This document shows, piece after piece, positions 10,842-20,961 of a stretch of DNA of 64,000 bases (within the stretch, counting starts at the first letter, position 1; each line of letters begins with the position of its first letter). Both the position numbers and the translations under genes were made by a program. Source of the stretch: Dioscorea cayenensis subsp. rotundata (taxonomy: Eukaryota > Streptophyta > Magnoliopsida > Dioscoreales > Dioscoreaceae); assembly GCF_009730915.1 (NCBI RefSeq), contig NC_052489.1, positions 27,149,916 to 27,213,915 of the forward strand. The letters are read 5' to 3'. The notes below the pieces were generated by a model. That model made no database searches. It was not told where the DNA came from and was given only the letters and a program-made list of their open reading frames with translations.

Positions 10842-13587
10842 ATGGAGACACTGGAACTAAGGAAGTGGGTGAGTCCTTCATCTCCCCCAATTCAGCATAA
10901 GGCTCACTTGCCCTCCGGCGAGTCTCCTTATGCTCAGGCCAAGAGAGTTCAGGCAAGAACACCCTTTCTTTTCTTTAGTTTTGCTTTTATAATTTCATGG
11001 ATTTTCTTGGGAATTTGTTTTCAAGAATTAGTGGTTGGTTAAGTTGAATTGCAGTTGTTGGACAAGAATCCAAGCAAGGCAATATCACTATTCTGGGCAG
11101 CTATAAACAATAGAGATAGAGTTGATAGTGCATTGAAAGATATGGCAATGGTTATGAAGCAAGTGAGTAGGTCTGAAGAAGCTATTGAGGCGATAAGATC
11201 TTTTCGGTATCTATGTTCCGTTGAAGCTCAAGATTCTCTTGATAATGTTCTTCTGGATCTCTACAAGGTATGAGTATTACTAATATAAATAGTTCTTTAA
11301 GTTTCATTTCTAAAGAAGTGTTTCTGAACTGAGTAAGTATATATGGTGAATTCTATCTGGGCAGAAATGTGGGAGGTTTAATGATCAGATTGAGCTTCTG
11401 AGTATGAAGTTGAAGCTTATGGACGAAGGGTTGTGTCTCGGTGGGAGAGCAGTCAAGATGGGAAGATTTCCGGCTAAGAAATTCTATGTTTCTGAAGATG
11501 AAGAGAAAGCAAGGTAGAACACTGTCTTGATATCAATTCAGGTTCTATTTCTAGTTTTTTCCTGTGTGTGTGTGTGAATGTATATATTAAGATGAATTTT
11601 TTTCAGGTTGTTAGGGAATCTGGCCTGGGCTTACATGCAATCAGAGAATTACAATGAAGCAGAGATAATTTATAGGTATGTTCGATGAAATTCTTAGGTT
11701 CAATTATAAGAGTTTTTGAATGATAAAATAAGAGATTTACCTGGAAGTGCAGGAGAGCCCTGGAAATAGAACCAGATAACAACAGGCAGTGCAACTTGGC
11801 TATTTGCTTGATTCAAACAGGAAGGATGAAAGAAGCCAAGGATATCCTGCAAGGCGTAAAAAAATCATCCATCAGATGCAACACTGAATCATTCTCTAAA
11901 TCCTTCAAGAAGGCTTCTGAAATGCTGATGGAACTTGAAAAAAAGGATGAGTCCTTGAATCATAAATTTCAGAATGCTGGGATGAAAACGAATGGTATTT
12001 TCAAGAATGCAAGTACTTGTGACTTATCTGATGGCATGTCATCAGCTTCGCATGTTGGAAGATATCAAGCAGAGTTTTCACCGGTTTCCACCAGTAATAA
12101 TACACCGACAAATTATGTTTCTCCTCCATCTGGTTTCACCAATCATGATCAAGACAATAAAAAGATGAACTCTACTCAAGAAGCATTTTTCACACCAAAA
12201 CCGCTTAACAGCTGCCCGAAACTTGAGTCTAAAGAGCATTGTACCGGTCAAAGATCTTCTGACAGTATAAGTGAGAACTTTGAGTCCCCTGCGAAGCATA
12301 GAACTACAAGTTATTGGAAATCAAGTTCAAATCATGGAAGGAAGGAAGTTACAGAAGAAGATACAACTTCAAAACCTGCTACATCACCAATTCTTAGTAA
12401 GAATTTAACAACAAAAGCATTGCAAAAATCAGTGATTAGACAGACTCAAGGAAGAAAGAAACAAAACAATTCATCTGATTCACTGGTCAAATGTAATGGG
12501 AGAAGTACAAAGGTGTACCATGAGAAGAACCAGTGTGTGATCAGAGAAGATACTCAAATGACGAAAATATTGACTCGGTCTCACAAAACACTACGTGATG
12601 GAGAGACTGATAGCTGCTTAAAGAATTCAACAAATGAGAATTTGGATCAAAGTTTTGAAACCTCAGGAGAAGGCAATCTTAAGAACAACGGCAAGGAGGA
12701 AATTACAATTAATACAATTCAGATGACTGCTAATGTGGATTCTGCTAAAAATCCAGCAATATTTGGTAATGGGAGAAGATCATGTGTAGGTCAATCAGCT
12801 CATGAAGCACTAGATGGCAGAGAAACTAATAGCTACTTAGAAAACACAGAAATTGAGAATTTGGATCAAAGTTTTGAAACCTCAGCAGAAGGCAATCAAA
12901 AAAAACAACATCAAGGAGGAAAGTATTATTTATACAGTTCAGATGTCTGATAATGTTGATTCTGCTGAAAAACCAGCAATACTTAGTAATGAGAGAACAT
13001 CATGCGCAGGCCACTCTGCTGAGTGTTACCAAACTAAGTTTAATGTTCTGAGTCCAGAAACACCAACTACTAATGCCATTACAACAACAGTATCAGAAAA
13101 GAAAGAAGAACTTAATGCTGGCGGTTCAACTACTGATAAAACAAAGCTGAAGCCTGGTAAAGGAAGGAAAACATGGGCTGACATGGTAGAAGAAGAAGAA
13201 CAAGAAGAACGCTTAACTAATGAGAATAAAAACAATAAAGCATGCAATAGTCGCAAGGAAGAGCAAGCATTCAAATCCTTAGATGCTCAGAGGAGATGGA
13301 CAGAGTCTGAAGCCTTTGCAGGAGAAGCTATGAAAACTATCTTATCTGATTCTGGTGCTGATCTAAAGCTTTTGTTGTCAAAGAATCACACCAAACTTTT
13401 TGGTGATAAAGAGTCTCAAAGTCGAAGTGGCATGTCAAAGAGAAGGGATGGATCAGCAAGAAGATGTCTTTCATTTGGACAACCTCCATTTCTATACAGC
13501 TTGGATTCAGAGCCAAAAGACAAGAGGCTTAGCAGACTCAAAGTTTTTCAGGAGATCACAAGTGGAGATAGCCTAAGACAGTGTTGA
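10842..13587 (+). CDS. POLLENLESS3/MS5-like TPR protein, with one frameshift
   Basis: Exons 10842-10952, 11055-11267, 11365-11513, 11607-11675 and 11753-13587. The N-terminal half matches the plant POLLENLESS3/MS5/TDM family, whose founding member controls exit from meiosis in anthers: LPSGESPYAQAKRVQ, then tetratricopeptide-like helices (SKAISLFWAAINNRDRVDSA, DLYKKCGRFNDQIELL, LLGNLAWAYMQSENYNEAE, CNLAICLIQTGRMKEA). The C-terminal half is long, polar and low-complexity, with KTWADMVEEEE near the end and RLSRLKVFQEIT at the tail, as in family members. Intron 1 uses a GC donor (CAG|GCAAGA). The exons total 2377 nt, one more than a multiple of three. The break is an 8-A run at 12898-12905 inside the second copy of an internal repeat. 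As written, the frame stops at 12950 and the rest continues in another frame. Sequencing or assembly error, or a truncated protein of about 578 residues, are both possible. Confidence 0.85.
12585..13020 (+). repeat. Tandem coding repeat (2 x ~215 bp) in the MS5-like last exon
   Basis: Two diverged copies encode NLDQSFETSGEGN... and NLDQSFETSAEGN..., each followed by a QM(T/S)xNVDSAxxPAI segment and RxSCxGxSA. The units start near 12585 and 12806. The second copy carries the extra base that shifts the frame. Confidence 0.85.
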
Positions 13588-14533
13588 GAAGGGGTGTTAC
13601 ACTTAGTTTATTCTCCACAAACTGTCCAACATACATGTTCAGTTAAAGGCTATTTCTTGTATGTGTTTTCAGTGAATTTTGGTAGATAACAGTATGTATT
13701 GGTATTTGTGAGTTGCGGACGTCATGAGTGATGAAAACCATGATATTTGTCAACTAAGCCAATGATACCACAAATACAATGTGTAAATATGCATTTGTTG
13801 TGATTCATGTTTCAAAGGTGTTGACTTTTCTATATGTAAGTCTTTGTCAGGCATGCTATGGTGCACCACTAAGAACTCACACGTTTCTTTTGGGTTCATG
13901 GCACCCAAAACCGATTCAATGACGCCTTAGATATGATGTCCTCTATTGTTAGTGTAAATGACTAGAAAACTTCAGTGAAGCTTTTATATCTCTCCTTAGT
14001 AATAACTTATTGGAGGTCAAAGTTTGAAAATCAACTATTTCTACTCCATTTTGGTATGATTTCACTAGTCTTCTGCTGAACTTCACAACAATTTCTTGGC
14101 ATTTTAACCTGTAAAAATATGGGAATATTTTATCAGAACGCTTTGATCAATTGGGTTCATGACAAAGATTCCAAGTCACTGTCGGTGGGAAGAAACATAG
14201 ATGGATCTGGGAAATCCTTGAACTCCGCTCTATAAATAAGGTTGGAATATTTAAAAAACATGTGAAAGATAGGAAGGGGTTGACTCCATAGCCATTTTAT
14301 ATAACAAGAACAAAGATGAAGAGTTCTAACAAAAAATTCAGAGGCTTCATGAATGCTAGAATGGCTCCATGAGACCGCTATAAACATTGCATGATATTAA
14401 CTTTTGTAAAGCTATCCAGCAACATCAAGGAATAACAGGTATGTGAGTCAAGTTTTTTATGTTAATTTGCACACAAACATCATGTATATGAATTGAGACT
14501 TGGTCTGACAGGTAGGTGAAAGTAAATAAAAAG
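13588..14533. other. 3' UTR of MS5-like gene and spacer
   Basis: No coding frame or repeat recognised. The sequence is moderately AT-rich. The first few hundred bases are probably the 3' UTR of the upstream gene. Confidence 0.4.
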
Positions 14534-14947
14534 ATGGAGAAGAAGGGAAGGAGCAAAGGCGAAACTAGCAAATTAACACAAGATATGCAAATTTTCTTTG
14601 ATTTGGTTGATAGAGAAGGGTATCGATTACAGATGCTAGATGAGATGAAAGTTAGTCAAGTTGTGAAACCATTAGCAGTATATCCTTCGCCATCCCATCT
14701 ATCATTTGAAATAGAGGATTTTGGAGTCAGTCCAAATGAGAAAGCTCTTAGAGTAATGGCTCAACCATCTAAAGACATGAAAGAAAAAGACAAGGCTGAA
14801 GCACAAGAGGAGAAAATGAACAGAGGGATCAAGAGACAAATAGAGTTGAACCTTGCTCCTCAAGATAAGGAGCGCAAGAGCAAGACTAGCCGAATTTTCA
14901 TATGTGACCTGAACAAAGGTGCAGAATCCTTGGATGACACCAATTAG
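14534..14947 (+). CDS. Unrecognised 137-residue basic/acidic protein with an EAR-like motif
   Basis: Single open frame from ATG 14534 to a TAG stop at 14945-14947, with an in-frame stop just upstream (14513-14515), so this is the longest ATG start. The product is charged and lysine/glutamate-rich (MEKKGRSKGE...). A more ordered central part runs IFFDLVDREGYRLQML to FEIEDFGVSP. Residues 103-109 read IELNLAP, which resembles the (L/I)xLxL EAR repression motif of plant transcriptional regulators, and DLN occurs again at about 125-127. I do not recognise the family. It could be a real small gene, the last exon of a larger gene, or a chance or decayed ORF. The polar, non-repetitive composition argues mildly for coding. 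Confidence 0.4.
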   Translation: MEKKGRSKGETSKLTQDMQIFFDLVDREGYRLQMLDEMKVSQVVKPLAVYPSPSHLSFEIEDFGVSPNEKALRVMAQPSKDMKEKDKAEAQEEKMNRGIKRQIELNLAPQDKERKSKTSRIFICDLNKGAESLDDTN

Positions 14948-17853
14948 TTTTAGTCTCTAGTTTAGTTATCCGTGATAGTATTATACTGAATGTTTAGGAT
15001 GCATGGCAAAGAAATGTTTGGGTTAAGTGGAAAAACTCAGAACATGCAGAGTTGAAACAAAAAAAATTTGCTGTACAGCATGCATCAATTTTGCAATTTG
15101 TGCTTTTAACAATTTGAACAGTTGAATATAACAATTTATTGAATATTGCCTAGAAAAATACATAACTATCTGTAAGTGTTATGTAACTCCTATCATTCTT
15201 CATGAACTGACCACATCTCTCTGATATTCAATAATGCGTAGATATATGGAAATCTCGCATTTGAACTTATGGCATTTTGATGTTCTCCTTGGTCCTAACA
15301 TCAGGGGAAACAATATTTCCAATAGGAAATAATTTTAGGAAAAATCTTAAAACCAAGCCACATGTGTGGCTATCAGCTGAAAGGCAATCAACCAGTAAGA
15401 TAGCAAGAAATTTCAGTAGGATGTGAATCATGAGATATGAGCCTTTGATTTGATCCAATTGACGCCAATCATAAGCTCGTCGGTGAATACTGTGTCCTTG
15501 CGCCGATATTTTCTAGCTACTTAGCCTAGTGGTCTTCTTCAATTTGGTATTCTCTTCTCCTATGAATGCAATGCAATGCATTTTGTGGATGAGACGTTTC
15601 CCCTGTCAGAAATCATCTTAACTATGCAAATGGTCCCATGGGACCTTTGAATTAATATGCCATCTTTAAAGCAAGGGCTTCTGAGAGAGAAAACAATTAA
15701 AAGGAGTAGAAAAAGAAAGTGCCGCATCATCTATGTACTGGTAGCAAGACTTGATTGAAAATTACGGCATCACTCTCTGCAGCTGAAGAACTTAAACTAA
15801 GTGATTTCCAGGTAAAAGCTGAAGGAGAACGAAGAATAAGTTTGATTGACAAGTAATATTAACTTAAAGATCTACTATAACTTTTCACATTCAACCTTGT
15901 AAATCATAATTCACTTTATATGATCAGCATCAGCATTGGATTCTCCAACTGACAAAAATCCCCCAGAGACCAGAACCACATCTTTTACACAGAGTGGGAT
16001 GTCTCATTTGGATACATAAGCACAATGCTTTTTGGCATTTAGCCTGCATATATGCTCATTGTCCTGATAGTCACATAAGATTATCAATATCAGCTTCCTG
16101 TACACATTTTTAAATAAAGCTCATCATCCTCCTCATCACCAAAAAGTCTAGTATTTGAGCTGCTTAATCTAAAATTTAAACTAGTTTTAAGAAGCACTCT
16201 AGGATTTTAATCTATTGTATTACCATCTAAACCAGGGGTGAAATTTTTCTTGGATGCTTAGAGAAGGACTATTTGGACTCTGGCATTGACACAAGGTACA
16301 CCTAATAACTAATACCCTTCACTGATATTAATTTCCACCCTATATTCTGGGTGTAAAAGATAGTGTGCCATAAAGGTACATTGAATCAGAATAGATACAT
16401 TGTACTGATGCACGTGCTAGATATGTCATTTGTAATTCACAGACATTCAAAGTTAAGAGTTGAATACTTTTTCTACATATTAAATGGGTAAACTACATTT
16501 ATTGCTAGTATAAATAATACATGGAGTACAAGAGTTGAATAGTCACTTACCTACTTTCAGGTCTTCCAAGAGCGAGAAATACTGAAATAGAAGGAAAAGT
16601 ATTGCAACTGGAAAGTTGAATAGTTAAGTAACTTGACCTGCATTTGTCCATATTGCTTGTAAGTAAAAGAAAAAAAGAAAGATTAATATTTCAGATTGAT
16701 GATTCGTCTTTAAGGAAAGAACTCAGAACCTGGAGAACTTTGGTAGTTGAAGGCGGTGGGACCTTGGGTGGAGAACAACATGAGATGGGCTCCATAATAA
16801 ATAAATAAATAAATAAATATCTTAACATTAATATATACAATAATGACCAACAGGACAGAACATGAAGCAGAAAGAAAAGCAATCTTGGTCCCATTAAGAC
16901 ACACACACTATATACGCTCAAAGATATGCCACGTTGCTTCCAAGCCAAAGATGCATAACAACAGCAATAATATATAATAATAATAAGCATAATAATGAGA
17001 ATAGAATAATGAGCGTATATGATCAATGTGCTTGCTACTTGCTGGTACATTCAAAAGAAGATAGCTTAAAATACAAAGAAGAATAAAGTGGTTACCTTGG
17101 AAAAGCATTTGTTCAAACTTTGTTTCAATAAAAATTAGCCCTTTATCTTATGCCAACCTTCATTCTGATGCTTGGAGGCTTTAAAAGCCTTGGTTTATTA
17201 TTATTATTATCATCAGGTAACTGCAAAAATGAGACATAGTTGATTGAAAAGTTGGATGAAAGGTTAAAAGAAGGAGACATCATATCAGTGTCACACGCAT
17301 AGTATTGTCATCAAATCATAAAAAGCAAAACCAATAAGAAACATGAATTCACAAGCAGATTAATCATTATATGTTCTTATGGTAAAAAAGCTGATTTTTT
17401 ATTGGAATTCAAGGATAAAAATAGTTTAAGCAATGAAGTGATATATATAGAACTGTTAAAACAAGACTTTTTTTTTATATTTTTATGTACAATTAATGCA
17501 TGCAATCCTAATTAAAAAAAACCAGTGAAATCTAGTTACCGATATGTGAGGCCGACATGAAAGCGTGGGAGACGATGAAGTCCCGTGATCCGATGCCTTC
17601 CAAATCGGAAATCGGGTTGTGTCCCCTCCGCTCAGGACACCTCCCTCATCATTTCAGTATCCACCGTCCGATCTTCACTTGATCTCTTCTACGGCTAGGT
17701 GAGCGCCGTCGGTGCTATAGCGAAGAAACCTCACGTGCTCACAGGGTCATTATCGTCAATCCGGTGTCGCACCACCGTAACCCGGACCTGCTGGTTTTTA
17801 CTAGCGTGCGCGTGTACTACTTGCTAAAATGCACCTCCGCGCGTCTCTCCTAC
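14948..17853. other. Gene-poor spacer upstream of the patatin gene
   Basis: No convincing coding exon on either strand. It contains an (AAAT)n tract near 16796-16820 and ATT/TTA-rich patches near 16970 and 17190. From about 17560 the DNA becomes GC-rich and probably holds the patatin promoter. Confidence 0.5.
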
Positions 17854-17863
17854 TATATAAATA
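17854..17863 (+). promoter_or_regulatory. TATA box of the patatin-like gene
   Basis: TATATAAATA in a GC-rich context, about 70-80 bp before the ATG at 17933. The spacing fits a transcription start near 17885-17895 and a short 5' UTR. Confidence 0.7.
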
Positions 17864-17932
17864 CGCCGACCAGCTACCTCATCGGCGTCTCCGTCTCTCC
17901 CGCTGAGCTTGTAGAACACTGACCGTGTGAAA

Positions 17933-19290
17933 ATGGCGGCTTGGATGAAACCCAGCGTGGATATGGAAAAGCTCAGCTACGAGATCTTCTCGATTCTCGA
18001 GACCAAGTTCCTCTTTGGCTGCGATGATGCCAAGCTGATCCCTATCTCCGGAACCTCACCGGAGACTCCCTCCAAGCCGAGCGGGGGCTCCGGAAAGGTT
18101 CGGATTCTCTCGATCGACGGTGGTGGAGCTTCTGATGGTCTCTTCGCAGCTGTTTCCCTTGCGCGGTTGGAAACATTTCTCTGCCGCCTCTCCGGCGATC
18201 CCTCTGCCCGCATTGCCGACTTCTTCGATCTCGCTGCTGGATCCGGCCCCGGAGGAGTCCTCACTGCTCTCCTTTTCTCCCGCGGCTCCGATGGCCGTCC
18301 TCTCTTCTCCGCGGACGAAGCCCTCGAGTTCCTCGCCGAGAACCAGAGAAAGATCTCGAATACCTCAAAGAAAGGAATATTCGGGAAGCGGAGTGGAATA
18401 TTCGGGAGGATCTTCGAGGATCGGACGGTGAGGGAGGCTTTGAAGCCAATGCTGATCCCGTGCCACGATTTGGAAACCGGCGCCGGGATGATGTTCTCTA
18501 GGGCTGATGCGGTGGAGATGGACGGCTACGATTTCTTCATGAGAGACGTGTGCGCTGCCACCTGTGCCGGAGATCAGGCCATTGGGATGAGGTCGGTGGA
18601 TGGCCGGAGTAAAATTTCAGCCGTCGGAGCTGGGGTGGAGAATCCGACAGCGGCGGCGATAACACACGTGCTTAATAACAAACAGGAGTTCCCACGTGCC
18701 AACGGGGTCGAAGACCTCCTCGTGCTTTCATTAGGCGGCGGCCGGCGAGCATCTCCGCCGTCCAAAGCCAAGCTCGCCAAGATCGCTGCGGATGGCGCCG
18801 CAGACATGGTACCAAACACGCAACTTTTTTTTTCAAAGTGAAAAGACGAAAATGCACTTTTTTTTTAATTATTAAATTATTTATTAAACAATTATTTATA
18901 TGCAGGTGGACCAAGCTGTAGCAATGGCATTCGGGCATAACAGAGCAATGAACTACGTACGCATTGAGGTATTTATTTTTTATATTTTATAAATTTTTTT
19001 AAAAATTTGGGATAAATTTCCAAGAATGCCACTGCGGCAAAGGGGTGATATATAAATCGGTGCTGGTTTACGTTAAGGCGAACGGGTTGAAAGCGGGGAA
19101 AACACGAGAGGCGAAGGTGGTGGCGGCGGAGGTGGCTTTGACGGAGAGGAACGTAGAGCTTGTGTTGTTCCGGGGGAGCAAGTTATTGGAGCAGACGAAT
19201 GCGGAGAGGTTGGAGCTTTTTGCGGGAGAGTTGATTAGGGAGCATGAGAGAAGGAAATGGAGCACTGAACCAACGGTTCTGATCAAATAG
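17933..19290 (+). CDS. Patatin-like protein, group III (pPLA-III)
   Basis: Exons 17933-18808, 18906-18968 and 19078-19290 join in frame to give 383 residues. Patatin-like proteins are acyl hydrolases acting on membrane lipids. Group III members are known for a non-canonical GxGxG in place of the catalytic GxSxG. Visible here: the oxyanion-hole DGGG at residues 62-65; GSGPGG at 103-108, with Gly at the nucleophile position; and AVGAGVENPTAAAITHV where canonical patatins have the Asp of the Ser-Asp dyad (DGG), here replaced. The C-terminal exon (AKVVAAEVALTERNVELVLF, ending TVLIK) is typical of plant PLP6/7-type proteins. The start is ATG GCG GCT; an upstream GTG in frame is not a plausible plant start. 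The coding exon is much richer in G+C than its surroundings. Enzyme activity cannot be assumed; group III members affect growth and lipid content in other plants. Confidence 0.93.
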
Positions 19291-20515
19291 AGTCTATCTG
19301 ATGGTGGTGTCTGTGATTTGATTTTGGTTTAATATAATTAGTGGTGAGGGTTTGGCCCGCCTGGGACGAATGGACGGACAGGATGCGTGGCTGAGAGGTT
19401 TCAAGATGCGTGATTGATATCTCAGTGTAAATAGTCAAGGATTTTGGAATGCGGCTTTTGATTTTGTCTTTTTTTCTTTTCTTTTCTTTTTTTTCTTTTT
19501 TAACTTTGTTGGTCATTTGAATTCTTGTTAATTAACAATAAAAGGTTGAGATCATTGTTGTTAGCTTTGTTATTTTACTGATGTTGGAGAGAGATTCACA
19601 TTATAATTTCATAAGAGTTATAAGTTAAATATTATCTTTTACTGAATAATTCATGTTATTTAGCTGGGAAATATAAGTTTTTAATAACTAGCTAAAGATG
19701 ACTTCATTAAATATTTAAAAGATAAAAAACTGAAATTAAAAAAAAAAAAAATTATTTGACCAGTTCTAGAGATTTCGCATGAATATCATGCTCCTCAACT
19801 TTCAGATTAAACAGATTAAATATAATAAGACAAAAAATGAAAGAACACTAAAATAAATGATATAAGATCTAAAAATCAGTCAAAGGTGAATATAAAGTTT
19901 AAAAAAAAAAAAAGAAAGGACAACACAGCATGTGATTGATTAGATGATGGTTCCTAGGAATAGTCATTGAAGGAGGGCACACTTTGGAACACAAGTGAAA
20001 GTTGAAACCCTTTATTTAGCCGGGTCCAATGTTAAATGTATTTTCTCTAATGAGACAAATTTCCCTTTTTTTTTCTTCTCTCTAATGTCCCTAAATCAAT
20101 CAACTTGTTTAATGTAATCTTATTTCACAGTTACCTATCAAACTTCATAAGAATTCCAACTTTACAACCCAGACAGCATAGTTGTTGATTATGCTACTTA
20201 AGGGCCATTACTTATACGGCCAACTCAACCATATCAAACCCATCAAGATCTTTTAATTTAACAAGCAATGATGGCTTCCATTGACAACACTATAGCAATG
20301 ACAGTAACAAGCACACCCAATGTTTACAAATTAAGCTTGGGCATGCTATATATGTTGTATGCTAATAAAAGTCACACTCGTATATATAATTTATTGGATC
20401 AATCAGCTAAATAACAAAAGATGACGAAAGTATGGCAGAATATCTTCTCCAAATTAGGACTATAACACTCGTTAGAAATAACAGTAATCAAAACCACAAC
20501 TACCTTTAACAAACT
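19291..20515. other. 3' flank of patatin gene and spacer
   Basis: A pyrimidine-rich tract (T/C) lies at 19465-19502, probably within the 3' UTR. Beyond it is AT-rich DNA with poly-A tracts. No gene recognised. Confidence 0.5.
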
Positions 20516-20949
20516 AATTTGCTTCTACTTCCTCAATACTTTACAAAACAGCTAATTTGGTTCTTACTTGGATTTCAGCAGACTCGGAGTCCCACCAGTG
20601 AGGAAGTCACGGAGGACATTCAAAGATCAGCTCGCCCATGCTTCCCCGAGCTCAGATCTTCGGACCACTACCGACAATATGGCGCCCAAAGACTAGTCGG
20701 GGAGTGATCCAGTATCTTTCTTTCTCCGAGCGGTGATGTGTCTCCGGGATCGGTTGACTTCGCAGAGCTCGGATATTTTATCTTGTTGTTGCTTTTATCT
20801 TGCTTTTTACATTGTCACTGCTCTCCTCATCTCCGGTGAGGATTACGCTTTTTACTTTGTTTGATCTTCTATGACGCTTTGCTTTTCTCAGTCTACATCT
20901 TTCTTCTTTCTTTTTAATAAATTGTGGTTTTATCCACCTTATTCAAAAA
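20516..20949 (+). mobile_element. Retroposon insertion, LINE-like 3' end, with 12-bp target duplication
   Basis: A 434-bp, comparatively GC-rich insert flanked by the exact 12-bp direct repeat CTTTAACAAACT (20504-20515 and 20950-20961). The 3' end reads AATAAATTGTGGTTTTATCC and ends in a short A-rich tail (ATTCAAAAA). This matches target-primed reverse transcription by a LINE, truncated at the 5' end. The 3' motif also resembles the tail of the antisense LINE at 32.97 kb. No intact ORF remains. A SINE or processed transcript moved by LINE machinery is an alternative. Confidence 0.7.
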
Positions 20950-20961
20950 CTTTAACAAACT

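Noticed and set aside
16691..17108. Overlapping hydrophobic minus-strand ORFs
   Set aside because: They are translations of (AAAT)n and (AAT)n tracts; no conserved motif or splice structure.
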